A DNA stretch of 64,000 nt from Mangifera indica (taxonomy: Eukaryota > Streptophyta > Magnoliopsida > Sapindales > Anacardiaceae). The notes under the pieces were generated by a model. The model had not been told where the DNA came from and searched no databases. It worked only from the letters and a program-made list of their open reading frames with translations. Below, piece by piece: positions 1-13,330 of the stretch (positions are counted from its first letter, which is position 1; each line of letters opens with the position of its first letter). Position numbers and translations under genes: made by a program. The stretch spans positions 682,001 through 746,000 of the forward strand of contig NC_058156.1 of NCBI RefSeq assembly GCF_011075055.1. The letters are read 5' to 3'.

Positions 1-1767
1 TCATTTTGTTCTATTCGATTTCAAATCATTCAAATCTAATCCAACCTTTTTATCTACCTCACCACAAATTATTATTGTGATTAAGCTTCTAATATGTGTT
101 GCTGATTTATTTTGCATAATTTTGATGTGTAAGCAATAGGCTGGATGGGATATGAGCTGACTCGCGTTTAGATCGCTACTCAGATTGAATGATTTGACTT
201 CAAGCAAGGCAGCCTCAACTCGAGATTGAGTCAAAATAGCTCTATTCAATTGAGCCACCATAAAGTTATTGGCAAAATCATCTTTTCTAAAGGCTTTTCA
301 TCTTGTCCAAAAATTCATCATCTTCTTCATTGACCTCTTTGATGAACTTATTATCAATCGAACAAATCTAACTCATTATTGAGTTGATTATTTTAAATTA
401 AAGTTAAACTGACTCTTGTTCGGACTCAGTTTAGTTGACTCAAATCAACCCTACATACATTGAATGGAGCTTTGAGTTTCATGGGCCACAGGATTAGAAG
501 CTTGGGATTCTTTTGATGTCAATGGGCTTAATAGTTTTGATGACCAGAGGGGTTCACTAGAATTTAGTCCAAGTTTCAATCCATGTGAAGTGAATTTGGA
601 GAATTAAGTTAAGACATCCACTTAATACAATTCAAAGTTCAATTAAAATCCCAATTTCAATCACTTCATTAAAGGAAACCATTCTCAAATTTCCCAATCA
701 AAACTGGGCTGGATTTGAGCTAAATTTGTTCAAATTTAAGCTCAAATTTGATCCAAACAAATCTAAAACAAATTCAATTTAAACAAGTTTAAGTTTAAGA
801 ATTGAATTTTTTTAGTTCGAGCTTTAAATGTGTTTGGGTCATAACTCTCGCGAGCTTGAAAAATTAAATATGAATAAACTAAAATAACATTGTTTTGATC
901 AAAACTCATTAAAATGAGGTTGTTTTAATATCGAACTAAGTTTAAAACTAAATTTGAGCTTGAGCTTGACTCCTCTCAAACGAAGTGAGTTCAAACATTT
1001 TTTAAGAGAGTTTAGCGAGTTTGATTCCACTGAAACAAGTTTAATTCGGTTTGAATTTAACCCTAATTAAACCCCACATAAAATATTGTAATTTCACACA
1101 TGAAACGGTATAGTATTTACCAAAAACCATCAGAGGTTGTCTGCCATATTCAGAATCTATGAGGCTAATATATGCCACTTGTCACATTGTTTCAATCATA
1201 TAATAAAGTTTTCAATGTGGGTGTCTTTTATGCCAAATTCTGGACATCTTATTCTAATCTTCATCGTAATCCCATCTAAAGCTTGATTTAAAAACAATTT
1301 CTGCAGCTTCTCCTGTCACGAAGCAACTTCTATTTATTAGTAATTCATGTAAGTAGTGGGAGATTTCGCTTTAATTCTCCTGGATGGAAAGCGATTTTCT
1401 CTTAAAAAAAATTCTATCTTCTCTAGGTGGAACTGGAACTTACGCCATTTTTTTTTCCCTTCAATGATTGGTTTTTATCACCAAAAGAGGGCCCTTTCAA
1501 GGCCTAAAAATTGCATGCACAGAGGTAAGAGTGGATTTCAACAGAGTTGGTTCAGTATCTTATTTGAACGGATTGAGTTTAAACTAAAGAAGGATTTGTT
1601 TATCAAAACTTGAAATTGATGTTTTGTTGGTATTATTGCATTGAAGTTCATTTTATTGACAATTTTTTTCTTTTCTAATGATTATTTTTTTTTTTAACAA
1701 TTTTTATTTTTTGTTTTCGATGACTCTTCTCCTTCTTTATATACTAACTTGAACTAGTTTACTTGGA

Positions 1768-1789
1768 GTGTGTGTATATATGTGTGTGC

Positions 1790-1826
<37 letters not shown>
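1768..1826. repeat. (TG)n/(TA)n microsatellite
   Basis: Alternating TG and TA dinucleotides, ending in a pure TA run from about 1793 to 1826. No gene lies near it. Confidence 0.9.
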
Positions 1827-1829
<3 letters not shown>

Positions 1830-2114
1830 AATTCCGACATAGAATCGTTTCCTCGCTTCCTTTTGTATAATCTTTTATTTATAAACCAATAGTAAAACTA
1901 TATTTCTATATGCTACATTTAAATATAAGTTTTTGTTGGTTGACAATTAGTTTTCGTTTTCTTCAACATCAATATTTTTCGACAACTTTTCTCTTTTTTT
2001 GATATTATTATTCACTAGATTGAATGAGTCGAACTCGAGTTAGTTATTTTTATACATATGATATCCTTTCCAAATGATTAAAGAAGCCTACTCAATGAAA
2101 TTAAAGAACAATAA

Positions 2115-2275
2115 AATAACATGCACATTTTTTATACATATTCTGAATACACAAATGATATATTATCGTATGATTGAATGATTTTGAATTAAAAATAAAA
2201 TAATATTCAATCATATGAAGACACATTATCTATTTGTTTAAATTATGTATCAAAAATGTGTACACATACTTTTAC
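2115..2275. repeat. short foldback MITE-like repeat
   Basis: The left arm (tgcacattttttatacat near 2121) is matched in inverted form by the right arm (atgtatcaaaaatgtgtaca near 2245). The AT-rich middle has an internal dyad. Relatives lie at about 14210-14340, 19300-19430, 20830-20960, 38403-38560, 38592-38775, 56195-56335 and 63735-63890. The ends are imprecise. Confidence 0.55.
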
Positions 2276-5200
2276 TAATTAAAGAAAACATTCAAATTCC
2301 TTTAATTTAGAGGTAGTTTATTGCGATTTCTGATATCTATTTTCACTTAGATTTCCACCGATCGTATGGTCACTTACCAATTATTTTCTAAGACCGAATG
2401 ATATGTTTCAACTCAAAATTTGCCTCATTGGCATTTTCATACTCTATGGTTTTTAAACAACATTTTTTCATTCATCTTCTAGTTTTGTTAATAAAATCTG
2501 TTAACTTATATCTACCATGGGTAAATAATGAAAACGAAAGTCCTTCTTAAGTTTATAATATTTACTGAAATTACTTTTGGTTATAATCACATTCGGGATT
2601 AGAGATGACAAAGAGGAGGGGCAGAGAGGGGAGATCAATCCCTGTCCCCACTACAAGGATGGCAATGATTTCCTGTCTCATTCCTGTAAAGAAAAATCTT
2701 CTCTCTATCCCTTCTCCGTTCTCATTCCTGCGAGAAAAAATCTCTTATATGTACCTTATAAACAAAATATAAATATATTAAAAAATAAAATTAACTAAAA
2801 TAAAAACCAGCATACTATTTCAAATATTTCAAATATCATATATTAATCACTTTAATATATACAATAAAAATATAAATAAATTTGAAAAACATAAATAATC
2901 TAAAACTGTAAGAATATATTAGTGTTTTTAAACAAATACGTTAATATAAATAGACAGGGCGGGGCAGGGTGGGTATGATTAGGTAAATTTGAATTAATGA
3001 TAAAATAACATTTAATCACATTATGATACATCTATGTATATATACATTTGTGTATCAATAGTGTGCACACATAAAATTGCTCATTACGGAAATGTCATTT
3101 TGTGTATAAAACACTATAATTATGATTTATGACTAATTAATGAGCAATATAATTACATTAAACTTAATTTTCATATCCACAATAAGACGTAAGGTTTGAA
3201 ACTAATTGCTGAAAAGTCTATTATTTTGCGGTAGCAGCCTCTCAATTTTTATTTTCTCCAAACGTGAATTAGCAACCAATCAACTGTGGAAAAATTTTTT
3301 TTCTATATCATCAACATCTTCTTCTTCTTCTTCGTATCTGTGTTTACAGTGTGAACATAGAGTAGGATTGTAGGAATTCAAAGCACTCGCCGTAATCATC
3401 CATGTCCCATTCTACTCTGCAAGATTCATGAATCGAGAATGGAAATATTGGTCAACACAATGGAATTAATTTGATCATACTTTTCTCTCAAGACCTTTTG
3501 TTTATTGGTCCCTCAATTTCGGAAGAAATTACTTGTTGTTAAGATCTCAAGTGCATGATATGAGAATTTGGTCTCACATCAAAATGTATAGATTTTCGGT
3601 GTGGGTTTATATGATTTTAAACTTTCTAATTTCAATTACTAGTTTTTTAAGTATGATTATCTAAAGATTTATATTATTTAACATTATAAACACCATCAAA
3701 TCTCTTAGATACAACCATGCGGCTTGGGTGGTAATATCAGAATTAAAGTGTTTGCCCAAGGATACCTCCTTTTAAAGACGATTTTTTAAGGAGATTTGTG
3801 ATTGTAATGATTAGGACCTTATTTGATTGTTAGTCTAGCGAGTATAACGTGTAAATTGGAACATTAGACATACATTAATCTAGTTTAACATAGTGAGTAT
3901 AACCTGTAGATTGCACATGACCAACGAGTACACGGGTTAAATATCTATTAACTAAAGTTTGTATATAAAAGTTATATTAAAATGAATATGAGAGTGTGTA
4001 CTCCAAAATAGAGGGAGAGACCAAAGAAATCTCTTCTCTGTCATGTAATCTTCTTCAATCATTATATGACTTTTTTCATCTTCAACCAGTAATTTTGTCC
4101 CGTATTGAGTTTTCCACCTGCTCTCTATGAACCCTAAACGTGGAATGTTAACTTTATGTAAGAACTTTTTACGAGTCTTTACCTACCCTCAATGTACCAG
4201 CAAATTGGAAAACTTTCATTTGGTAGACAGTAAATCGAATAACCTATTTTGATTTATTAACGTAGAGTCATTTTCTCATTGACGAATTAATCATAGTCAA
4301 TATAAACTGGGTTCAATGAAGCCAACTCAACCTACTACCAAGAGAAAAAAGATGTAATTGTATGGTGAGACAATGACTAGCCTGTTGACACGAACCAGTA
4401 GGTGCATTAATCTAATCTTGTCAATTTCTAACAATGGTCCTATGATCTCCCAAAAATTATTCGCATGGCCAAAAGTCTATTTTTGCCACAATTTCTACGG
4501 CTATAGTCCTTTTCTATTATGTACAGTTTTCTCTAACCTAACAAGCAAGTTATGACCTCAGTATCTATATCAATTATGTGATCTATACTCTTAACCACTA
4601 CAAAGATTTAACATTATAATGAGATTTCTTAAACTTTGAATAACATTGTTAGAAAAATCAAAAATGTCGTAAAACCTTCTGTTTGATCAAACTCATAAAA
4701 TGTATCTTAAAAGACACTTAGTAGCTGTCATGAAATGATATGGTTAGCGACTAAACACATCACCTTTTTGTATGCAATTCAACTTAGAGTGTGAATGGAA
4801 GTCTTGCCATCCAGAAGCATCAATGATGGCACACCTTTGCAACTTGATTTCTTAACATCCATGAGATCATATTCTTATTTTATCCCGTGATTATAGAAGG
4901 AAGCTATTACTTACTGTCAAATGGGGATTATGTAATTGTGGTAATTATCTTATTTTCATTGTGTTAGATTCACTAGGTTCTTTACTCTATTAGGAAAGAA
5001 ATATATCATCCTTACGTGTAATCGTATTGTTTTGTTTTATGAAAAACAAATAATCGTACAGAAATGAGGTAACTTAAAAGAGAAAAATCGAGAATCCTTC
5101 TTTGGTACTCATACTGACAATTTATCGGTATTTTTTATGAACATAAATAACATAATTATAAATACAGGGTTCGAGCAATGAGTCAAACCCGTTATAAATA

Positions 5201-7213
5201 TCTTATCTCCTTACTTGCTAAGTCATACACTCATCAACATCACTTTCATTCATCAACCCGTATAGTGGATGCGGAATTACTTTGCTAATACTAATAACCA
5301 CTATAATCTCTCTTTGGCAAGCTTAGTCTTACGTACTTCTCATTGGTATACGGATTTTCACAATGTCAACAACTATAAATAAATCTTTAGTCTTTTTGCA
5401 ATTGGCGCACTTGGAAATCAACACAAAAAGTCTAAGAATTTATATGGTTCATATAGTGTTAAAGGAATCAATGATTATCTCGAAGTGGGACTCCCTTACC
5501 TCGTGGCAATGACATGGTGCACACCTTGCCTGAAACTTTTTTTGTGGTGGACTTTAATCTTTTAATTCTGGACCTAAAGAAATTCAGCAGTTTTTCTAGT
5601 TTTCTTCATCTGATATGATGGATCTTTATGAAAAGGAAGGCCTTGTGCGCGTATGAACAGGAGAAATTGGACCCAAATCAGCCTGAAAGTTTGTATATTC
5701 CACACAAACGATAAAAGCTTTTTCGTCTCAGACTTAAAGTCCTTCAATTGTTTGTTAGCTAGATTTTCAAAGTTCATACAGTGAAGACGCATGCATGGCT
5801 TGTATATATTGCCTTCAGGGCCCCTACTTTTTGAAATATAACCGGTTTTAATTATTCATGAAGAATAAGATATTCGAAGCAATATTCACATTTTGCTGTA
5901 GGTAGATGCCTTGGAAAGTTGATAATAAAAAAGGATTTCATAAAGTAAGAGTGGATTCCAGCTAAGTAGACCCCAAACAAGGATTAGTCCGAATCTATAA
6001 TATTCAGCTAGAGTTTAGGTTTATTTGAACTGATACACAGTATCATCAGAGTATATTCAATAGGATAAACAATATTGTTAGTGAAGTGAACACTAACATG
6101 AAAGCGTAAACAAATTAAATTTGAGTTAAACTTTTAAACTGAAACTTTAGCTTAAATTCAACTTATTCGAGTCAAACATAAATTCGACCATAACTTAACT
6201 CTTAAATCCACTCATTTTATTTAATAAAGTCACATAATTTGAGCTCGTTTGAATTAATGTGTAATATTAATAAAAGTCTGTCAACAAAATAAACAAATCA
6301 ACTACAAAGATTAATAGTGTCATCAAAAGACAAAGAAATGAAATTTGATCAAACTATTGAACTGAAACTCTAATTTAAATTCAACTCATTCAAATTGAAT
6401 GTAAATTCAAATGTAAATTGGCTTAACTGAAATGCAGCCTTTTTGGTTATCAACAACGCCACAACATTCTTGAGAGGCATGCGGACAGACACTAGAAAAC
6501 AAAAATGACTTCATGTGGAAGGAATTTTGAAGCAGCATTAATGAAAGACAAAGCCATTTCAACCGTGATTTTCTGATACAAGAGTTGGTGCGTGATTGAC
6601 TTTAGCTTTGGTGGCGGACCCATGTCTAGCACATGTGCTCTTCATACGTAAAAGATCCTCTAGAAGACTAACTATTCATCAAAACAAACCTCACTCTTCC
6701 AAATCTAATGAATATATATTAATTTTCCATGAAAATGATGTCTAATTCAATGACCTAGCAAAGTTTCTTTTGATAGATCCGAACCGGGTTTTAGTTGGAT
6801 CAAAAGATTAGTCTTCATTTTTTAATATATTTATCAGGTAGTATTGAATAATTGACCTCTCCATCAATTAGAGACACCTTTTTAATCACGTTTTGTCTAT
6901 GTATACATTATTGCACTAATGAAATTGAACATCAAATCTAATTGTATTTATCTGTGAATTCATATGAAAATGAAAGGGATTCTGTCGATTTTAGTGCTTA
7001 AATTAGGTGCAATTGATTGTTGCAATTGCAAGAACCCATTTCGCTTATTTGAAAATAAATAGATTGTTTGAAACCCACCATTAAAACTTGAATAATGTTA
7101 TCTACACTAAATTTTAAATATGGGAAATTATAAAAAATAGCCAAAATACCCTCCCACTAAACAAAAATGCCCAAAATCACTATTTTCAAGCAAAAATACC
7201 CATGACTTTTTTT

Positions 7214-7520
7214 AAAATACCAAAATTACCCTTCCCCTCATTTATATAAACCCTTTTCACTCATTATGAGGGGTTAAATGGAATTTTATTAAAATTAGGG
7301 GGTATATTAATTTAAACACCATAATTTTTTTAAAATACCAAAATTACCCTTCCCCTAATTTATATAAACTCTTCACTCACTATGAAGGGTTAAATGAAAT
7401 TTTAGTAAAATTAGGGGGTATTTTGATATTAAACATTGTAAGGGCATTTTGATATTTCTTTATTTCATAACTTTTTTTAAAATGCCAAAATTACCCTCCC
7501 CTCATCTATATAAACCCTTC
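7214..7520 (+). promoter_or_regulatory. tandem TATA-bearing subterminal module of MULE-1
   Basis: Three imperfect direct copies of a module of about 120-145 bp each contain ccaaaattaccct followed by tatataaa (7243-7250, 7361-7368, 7507-7514). Below the last copy is a CT-rich stretch that looks like a plant 5' leader (about 7520-7590). I infer a promoter for the transposase, repeated in tandem. The matching module is inverted at the right end of MULE-2 (37990-38260). Confidence 0.5.
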
Positions 7521-7995
7521 TCACTCACTTTTATTACACACACTTCTCATATCATTCAAACACTTACTCTCACTCTCATTTTTATTCAAGATCAATTAGT
7601 AGGATTCGTTCGGACGGAAGAAGTTCGTATTTCTGAATTCAATTCGAAAAAAGACTATTCATAAAAAAAAGGTATTTATACCAATCTTAGCCTAAAACTT
7701 AATTTTATTTGTTAAGCTTAGTTTATATGTCATAATGTAGGGGTTAAATGCAATGTTAGACAAATATGGACGTTAAATGACTTTTAGATAAATATGGGGT
7801 TTTTTTTTTTTATATTATACAATATATAAAATATTTATATAACATGCTAAGAATAGATAGATATTGCTTTGATACAAGACAACATACAAGGGTGTTAAAT
7901 AAAAAAAGAGATAATTGAGAGTTGAAATGAAATATTATTAAAATTTGGGAACATTTTGATATTAAACATTGTAGGAGCATTATAAATGAAATTTT

Positions 7996-8645
7996 AGGTT
8001 TTTTTGAATTTCACCGTTTTAGGATATATCGACTCGTATTTTTCGGATATCTTAAGAATTTTTCGATTCTTGCCATTCTAAAGTATTTCAACTTTTAGAA
8101 TTCGAATTTCAGTTCCGTTTTTTCGAATTTCACCGTTTTAGGATATATCGACTCATATTTTTCAGATTTTGAAGAATTTTTCGATTCTTGCCACTCTAGG
8201 GTATTTCAACTTTTAGAATAGGAATTTTAGTTCTGTTTTTCGAATTTTACCGTTTTAGGATATATCGACTCATATTTTTCAAATTCTGAAGAATTTTTTG
8301 ATTCTTGCCATTCTAGGGTATTTCAACTTTTAGAATTCGAATTTCGGTTTCATTTTTTTGAATTTCATCGTTTTAGGATATATCGACTCGTATTTTTCAT
8401 ATTTCTGAAGAATTTTTTTATTCTTGCCATTCTAAGGTATTTTAACTTTTAAAATTCGAATTTCAGTTCTGTTTTTTCGAATTTCACCGTTTTAGGATAT
8501 ATCGACTCGTATTTTCTAGATTTTCAAAGAATTTTTCAATTCTTGCCATTCTAAGGTATTTCAACTTTTAAAATTCGAATTTCAGTTTCGTTTTTTCAAA
8601 TTTTACTTTTTTAGGATATATCAACTCGTGTTTTCTAGATTTTGA
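7996..8645. repeat. 119-bp tandem array, left arm of MULE-1
   Basis: Six recognisable units. The marker aggatatatcgactc starts at 8021, 8140, 8257, 8375 and 8494, and a variant starts at 8613, giving a period of 117-119 bp. Each unit also holds a variant of acttttagaattcgaattt. The same unit is inverted at 12300-13330 and is found on both sides of MULE-2. Confidence 0.92.
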
Positions 8646-8789
8646 TATAAGATAACATATGAGGGTGTTATATAAATTATTAAATAATTATATGGGGTTA
8701 AATAAAATATTAGAAAAATATGAGGAATTTTTTAATATTAATAATGGTACGACTGTTTTACATAGTTATTACAAATTTTTTTATTATAA

Positions 8790-11299
8790 ATGAATAATTA
8801 TTTTCAAAAACTTGTCATTGCAGGATTGATAATTAAAATAGATGGTTATACATTGGTTCGTTACCAGAGAGAATGGATTCAATGTGGCAACAACACAATG
8901 AAATATGTTGGAGGAGCCAAACAATTGATTAAAATCCCTTATGGAACAACATTCAAGGGATTTATTGAGCTTTTGAAGGAGTCTTGCAGTATTGACCCAA
9001 TGAAAAACTACCTTCAACTATCAATGAAGCCAAAAAAAATTCAGCTCGACTGCCCTGTACAGATCCAAAATAATGAAGATGTTCAAGGTCTTATTGATAT
9101 GTCCCAGTACTTACAGGAATGTATTCCTGTTTTTGTTACATGTACCCTAATTGAAAGGCAAAAGATGAAGATGAAGATGAAAATGAAGAAGAAAGTAGTG
9201 GGGTCAAGAAAGAATACTACTTGGAAAAGTTGATTGATTTCAGTAATGACCCGTTGTACATTGCAAACTCATGGGCCCATGGAGAAAAATATAGAGTTCC
9301 CGACTGGGGTGACTTTGATGAAAATGATATGCCCGATATTCCTTCAAAAGATGTAGAGCCTGAGTATATGACATCAGTTATCGAGGGTATGAATAGTTTA
9401 TAGCTTGAAAATCCTATTTTAGGTGGTGGGAATTATTCTGGGCCATTTTTTGACAATGTCCCCACTGATCCATTTAGGTGGCTTCCTGATTTTCCTCCAC
9501 AGCCATCAGCATCATCAGGTGATTCTAGATCGATCCGAAAGGAGAATGGTGTAAAGGTTGGTGATATTTTCCATAATAAAGTCCAATTGAAAGATGCTGT
9601 GAAGCAATTCGCCTTACTTAAAGGATTTCAATTTGGTGTAAAAAAGTCTAACAAGAAGCGGTGGGAAATTAAGTGCAAGGCTGAAAATTGTAACTCGTAT
9701 ATACATGCAACCAAGTCCACAGTCGATGAAGTCTGGGGGATCAACTCTATGAATCCTACCCACACATGTTCAGTTGATCAAATCATGTCACATCACAGAC
9801 AAGCTGGGGCCCGAGCTTTAGGTCAATTAATGAAATCAAAGTTTGTGATGATTGATCAAATTTATCAGCCTAAGGAAATAATTGTTGACATCACCGACCG
9901 ATATAAAATTGATATTTCATACTCACAGACTTGATGGGCAAGAAATTGGGCTATAAATTCATTGAGGGGTTCACCGGAGAAATCATTTATGCTTTTATCA
10001 AATTATTGCTATAATCTTCAGTGTACTAATCTGGACACCGTTACTGCTATTGAAACAGATGATGACCATCGATTTCAGAATTTTTTCATGACATTAGGAT
10101 GTTCCATTGGTGCATTCAGCCAATATCTCCACCCGATTATTTGTATTGACGCTGCATTCCTTAAAGGTCAGTATCTGGGGCATTTATTCATTGCGGTGGC
10201 TCTTGATAGTAATAACCAGATATATCCAATCGGTTTCGGTGTCGGTAAAAAGGAAGATCATGACACGTGGTGTTAGTTTCTCCGAAGGATTAACGAATGT
10301 ATTCATGACCTATCTGAGTTGGCAATAATCTCAGATCGACATCATGCTATATACTCGGTAATGGCTGAAGTCTTTCCAGATGTCTACCATGGATGTTGTT
10401 GTCATCATCTTTTGTGTAACATACGGGCAAAGTGTAAACGAGACTCAAAGGTATAGTGTTTTAAACAAGTAATTAACATTGTAACAGTTTATCTTTTTCA
10501 TACATTTTGATTATACTCATTTTTTCTTATTTTTTACGAACTTACAGGTTACAAGTGCATATTGAAAAGCGGCAAAATCATACACAGAATCAGACTTTGG
10601 GGCGATGATGCAATCTCTTGACTCGATGAACCCTTAAGTTGAAGCTTATTTACGGGATGTCGGATTTGAGCGTTGGAGTAGAGCATACTTTCTGGGACAT
10701 CGATACAACCTCATGACTACTAATATTGCTGAGTCATTTAATGCGTTTGTCAGACATGCACGAGGCCTACCTACAACAATGCTCTTGGAGTTTATTCGTG
10801 GTACCATGCAGCGCTGGTTTTACGAGAGGAGAACCCATGCAGGTAAGTATCAAATCGTTATTAATTAAAAGTTTTATCTCATGTACTTTTTCCTCCTTTC
10901 TTTTGGTTATTACCAAATGTGTAGTTAATATTTTTTCAAATTACAGATGAATGTCCTAACTTTATCACCCCTTGGGCGGAGGACAAGATCAACAGTCGTC
11001 TATCAAAGTCTGCAAGTCTGGAGGTTCGACCGATTACACCTACTCAATATCAGGTCGTCAGATTTGGTGGATTTATGGGTATTGTGGACTTTGGTGACAT
11101 GTCTTGTATGTGTAGAAAGTTTCAGCTTTCACGTATTCTGTGCAAGCATGTCATTACTGTTGCACGACATATGAGGCTTACGAATGTTAATGCATGGGTT
11201 CATCCATTCTTCCGAACTGACGTATACCGTGCAATATATCAAGAACCTGTCACCTCAACCTCAACATCCGTGGGGACGCATAAGGATCAACAAGGTTAA
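8790..11299 (+). pseudogene. MULE transposase (MuDR/MURA type), inactivated
   Basis: The reading frame can be followed in pieces. An N-terminal PB1-like part (about 8824-9150) and an acidic linker are followed by a DBD_Tnp_Mut-like region at about 9555-9770 (KVGDIFHNKVQLKDAVKQFA). The MULE catalytic core follows at about 10120-10440, with IDAAFLKG giving the first Asp and ISDRHHAI a second. A SWIM zinc finger lies at about 11100-11160 (CMC then CKH). Introns are plausible at about 10455-10550 and 10840-10945. In-frame stops occur after NSL (TAG, 9401-9403), after YSQT (TGA, 9932-9934), after DTWC (TAG), in SAY-KAA and in NP-VEAYL. The protein would have bound the element's ends and moved it; this copy cannot make full-length transposase. 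The exact start is unclear. Confidence 0.9.
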
Positions 11300-11427
11300 T
11301 CCAATCGTATAACGTGTCCAGAGTCTCATATATTCAATACTGAAATATAATCATTTACAATATAAATAAATCAATTTATATTTTTGTCAATTAATATATA
11401 TATAAATAATAATATAAAAATTATCTG

Positions 11428-12153
11428 AAATGCGAAAGGAAATTCGTAAAGGTCGTATTTATAGATTTCAGGCATCCGTCCAGAATAGACTCTCTCACTC
11501 GCCTATGACATAGACTCGTATGTCATCTGCCACACAGCAATGCCCCAGGGGTAGGAATTAAACCCGTCCAAATGATCAACTAACTGTAAGTAATCCGTGG
11601 ACACCTTCTTTCATCGATCATTCCCTAACAAAACCATGTGAAGAATATACAACAAGGCCATCTTGACAGCATCAATATCGTCATCTCCCTATGGCCTAGA
11701 CAAGAAAACATGCTCTATGTCGTGATACTGCACCTTCGAACAACCGCAAAAGTACATATCCCTGATCCTATGTCTGGAGGAACGAGGAATATATGAAAAA
11801 ACATCAGTCCGTTAGCTAAACGAAAGCCCTATCACCAACGTAAACTCAAACGGGCTAAATCTCACATCAACCCCGCTAACCCTAAACCAAAACTCGTCTC
11901 TGGCAAAGGGTGGATATAGCTATCATAGTAGAAATGCATGAACCAATATCCCGGAGAATTTGGTTTTGGGTAAATGAAGGAAAGACCTGAAACATGTCCT
12001 CTCAAATAGTTGCAGCTGACCCAGGGTCAATGTAGAAGAAATCTGAGATAATGCGATATGTTATGCACGACATATCGCATCTACCCGGAAGTGTCTGGAC
12101 TCGTCGGGAATTCGCAACTCACTGTCAACCTGTCTTCTTTTGCAAGAAATATC
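11428..12153 (-). pseudogene. DUF1985 / Ulp1-associated gene remnant in MULE-1
   Basis: Read on the minus strand, an exon begins after a splice acceptor at about 12154 with the sense DISCKRRQVDSELRIPDE. It runs through TKFSGILVHAFLL to a DUF1985-like end (LQLVDHLDGFNSYPWG, then MTYESM). At least six in-frame stops are present. The first part is the same exon as 35753-35983 in MULE-2 (DISRKRRRVDSELRIPDE). In plants DUF1985 is typically joined to a C-terminal Ulp1 (C48) protease domain; I see no protease domain here. It faces the transposase tail to tail and was probably the second cargo gene of the element. Confidence 0.8.
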
Positions 12154-12299
12154 CTATAACAATTTTAAAAATTTGTTAGACATTCATAAAAATAAATATG
12201 TAAACAAATATATTAGTGGAAAAAACAAAAAAAGATGAAAAATACTAAATAATCACAAAGGAAATGACAAAACTTAACAAATAAGAACGGAAATTCGAG

Positions 12300-13330
12300 T
12301 TCTATACGTTCAAATACCCTAGAATGTTAACAATCGAAAAATCGATCAAAAATAACAAAATATGAATCAAGATATCCTAAAAGGATGAAAATAAAAAAAC
12401 AAAACTGAAATTCGAATTCTATACTTTGAAATACCTTAAAATAACGATAATAGAAAAATCGTTTAGAAATCTTGAAAATACGAGTCGATATATTTTGAAA
12501 TGGTGAAATTCGAAAAAACAAAACTGAAATTTGAATTCTATACTTTGAAATACCTTAAAGTGACGATAATCGAAAAATCGTTCAGAAATCTTGAAAATAA
12601 GAATCGATATATCCTGAAATGGTGAAATTCGAAAAAACGAAACTGAAATTCGAATTCTATACTTTGAAATACCTTAAAGTGACGATAATCAAAAAATCAT
12701 TCAAAAATCTTGAAAATAGGAGTCGATATATCCTGAAATGGTGAAATTCGAAAAAACAAAACTGAAATTCGAATTCTATACGTTGAAATACCTTAAAGTG
12801 ACGATAATCAAAAAATCGTTCGGAAATCTTGAAAATACGAGTCGATATATCCTGAAATGGTGAAATTCGAAAAAACGGAACTGAAATTCGAATCTTATAC
12901 GTTGAAATACCTTTTAATGTTAATAATTGAAAAATTGATCAGAAATGAATCAATACAAGTCGATATATCCTGAAACGGTAAAATTAGAAAAAACGGAACT
13001 GAAATTCGAATTCTAGAAGTTGAATCGACGAAATTTGAAAAAACAAAAATGAAAGTCGAAATCTATACGATAAAATACCATAGAATGTGAACAATCAAAA
13101 AATCGTTAGATAATTTGAAAAGAAGACTCGATTTATTTTAACACGAGAAAAATCGAAAAAACGGAATTGAAATTCAAACTCTATCAGTTGAAATACCTAT
13201 GAATGCCACTAACCGAAAAATCATTTGAAAATTTGAAAAATACGAATCGATATATCATTAAAAGGATAAAATACGGAAAAACGTAACTGAAATTCAAAAA
13301 CACTAATCAATATATCATATAAACGAAAAA
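12300..13330. repeat. 119-bp tandem array, right arm of MULE-1 (inverted)
   Basis: These units are in the reverse orientation to 7996-8645, with forms of gagtcgatatatcctgaaat at about 12481, 12600, 12720, 12838 and 12956. Units from about 13020 on are more decayed. Together with the left array it gives the element two long, imperfectly complementary arms. Confidence 0.9.

Larger units (their letters stand above)
1..7112. other. gene-poor AT-rich intergenic region
   Basis: I see no gene here that I can support: open frames are short, none resembles a known family, and stops are dense on both strands. The stretch holds low-complexity DNA, a TG/TA microsatellite (1768-1826), a short foldback repeat (about 2115-2275), and several copies of a degenerate dispersed repeat rich in forms of gagctcgagctt (about 700-1050 and 6100-6430). 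A purine-rich stretch at 2590-2730 resembles those at 17690-17770 and 22017-22268. Confidence 0.6.

Noticed and set aside
7996..8645. The 119-bp arrays considered as a CRISPR-like array or centromeric satellite
   Set aside because: The units are contiguous with no unique spacers, the genome is a plant, and the arrays lie strictly inside two transposons with defined ends.
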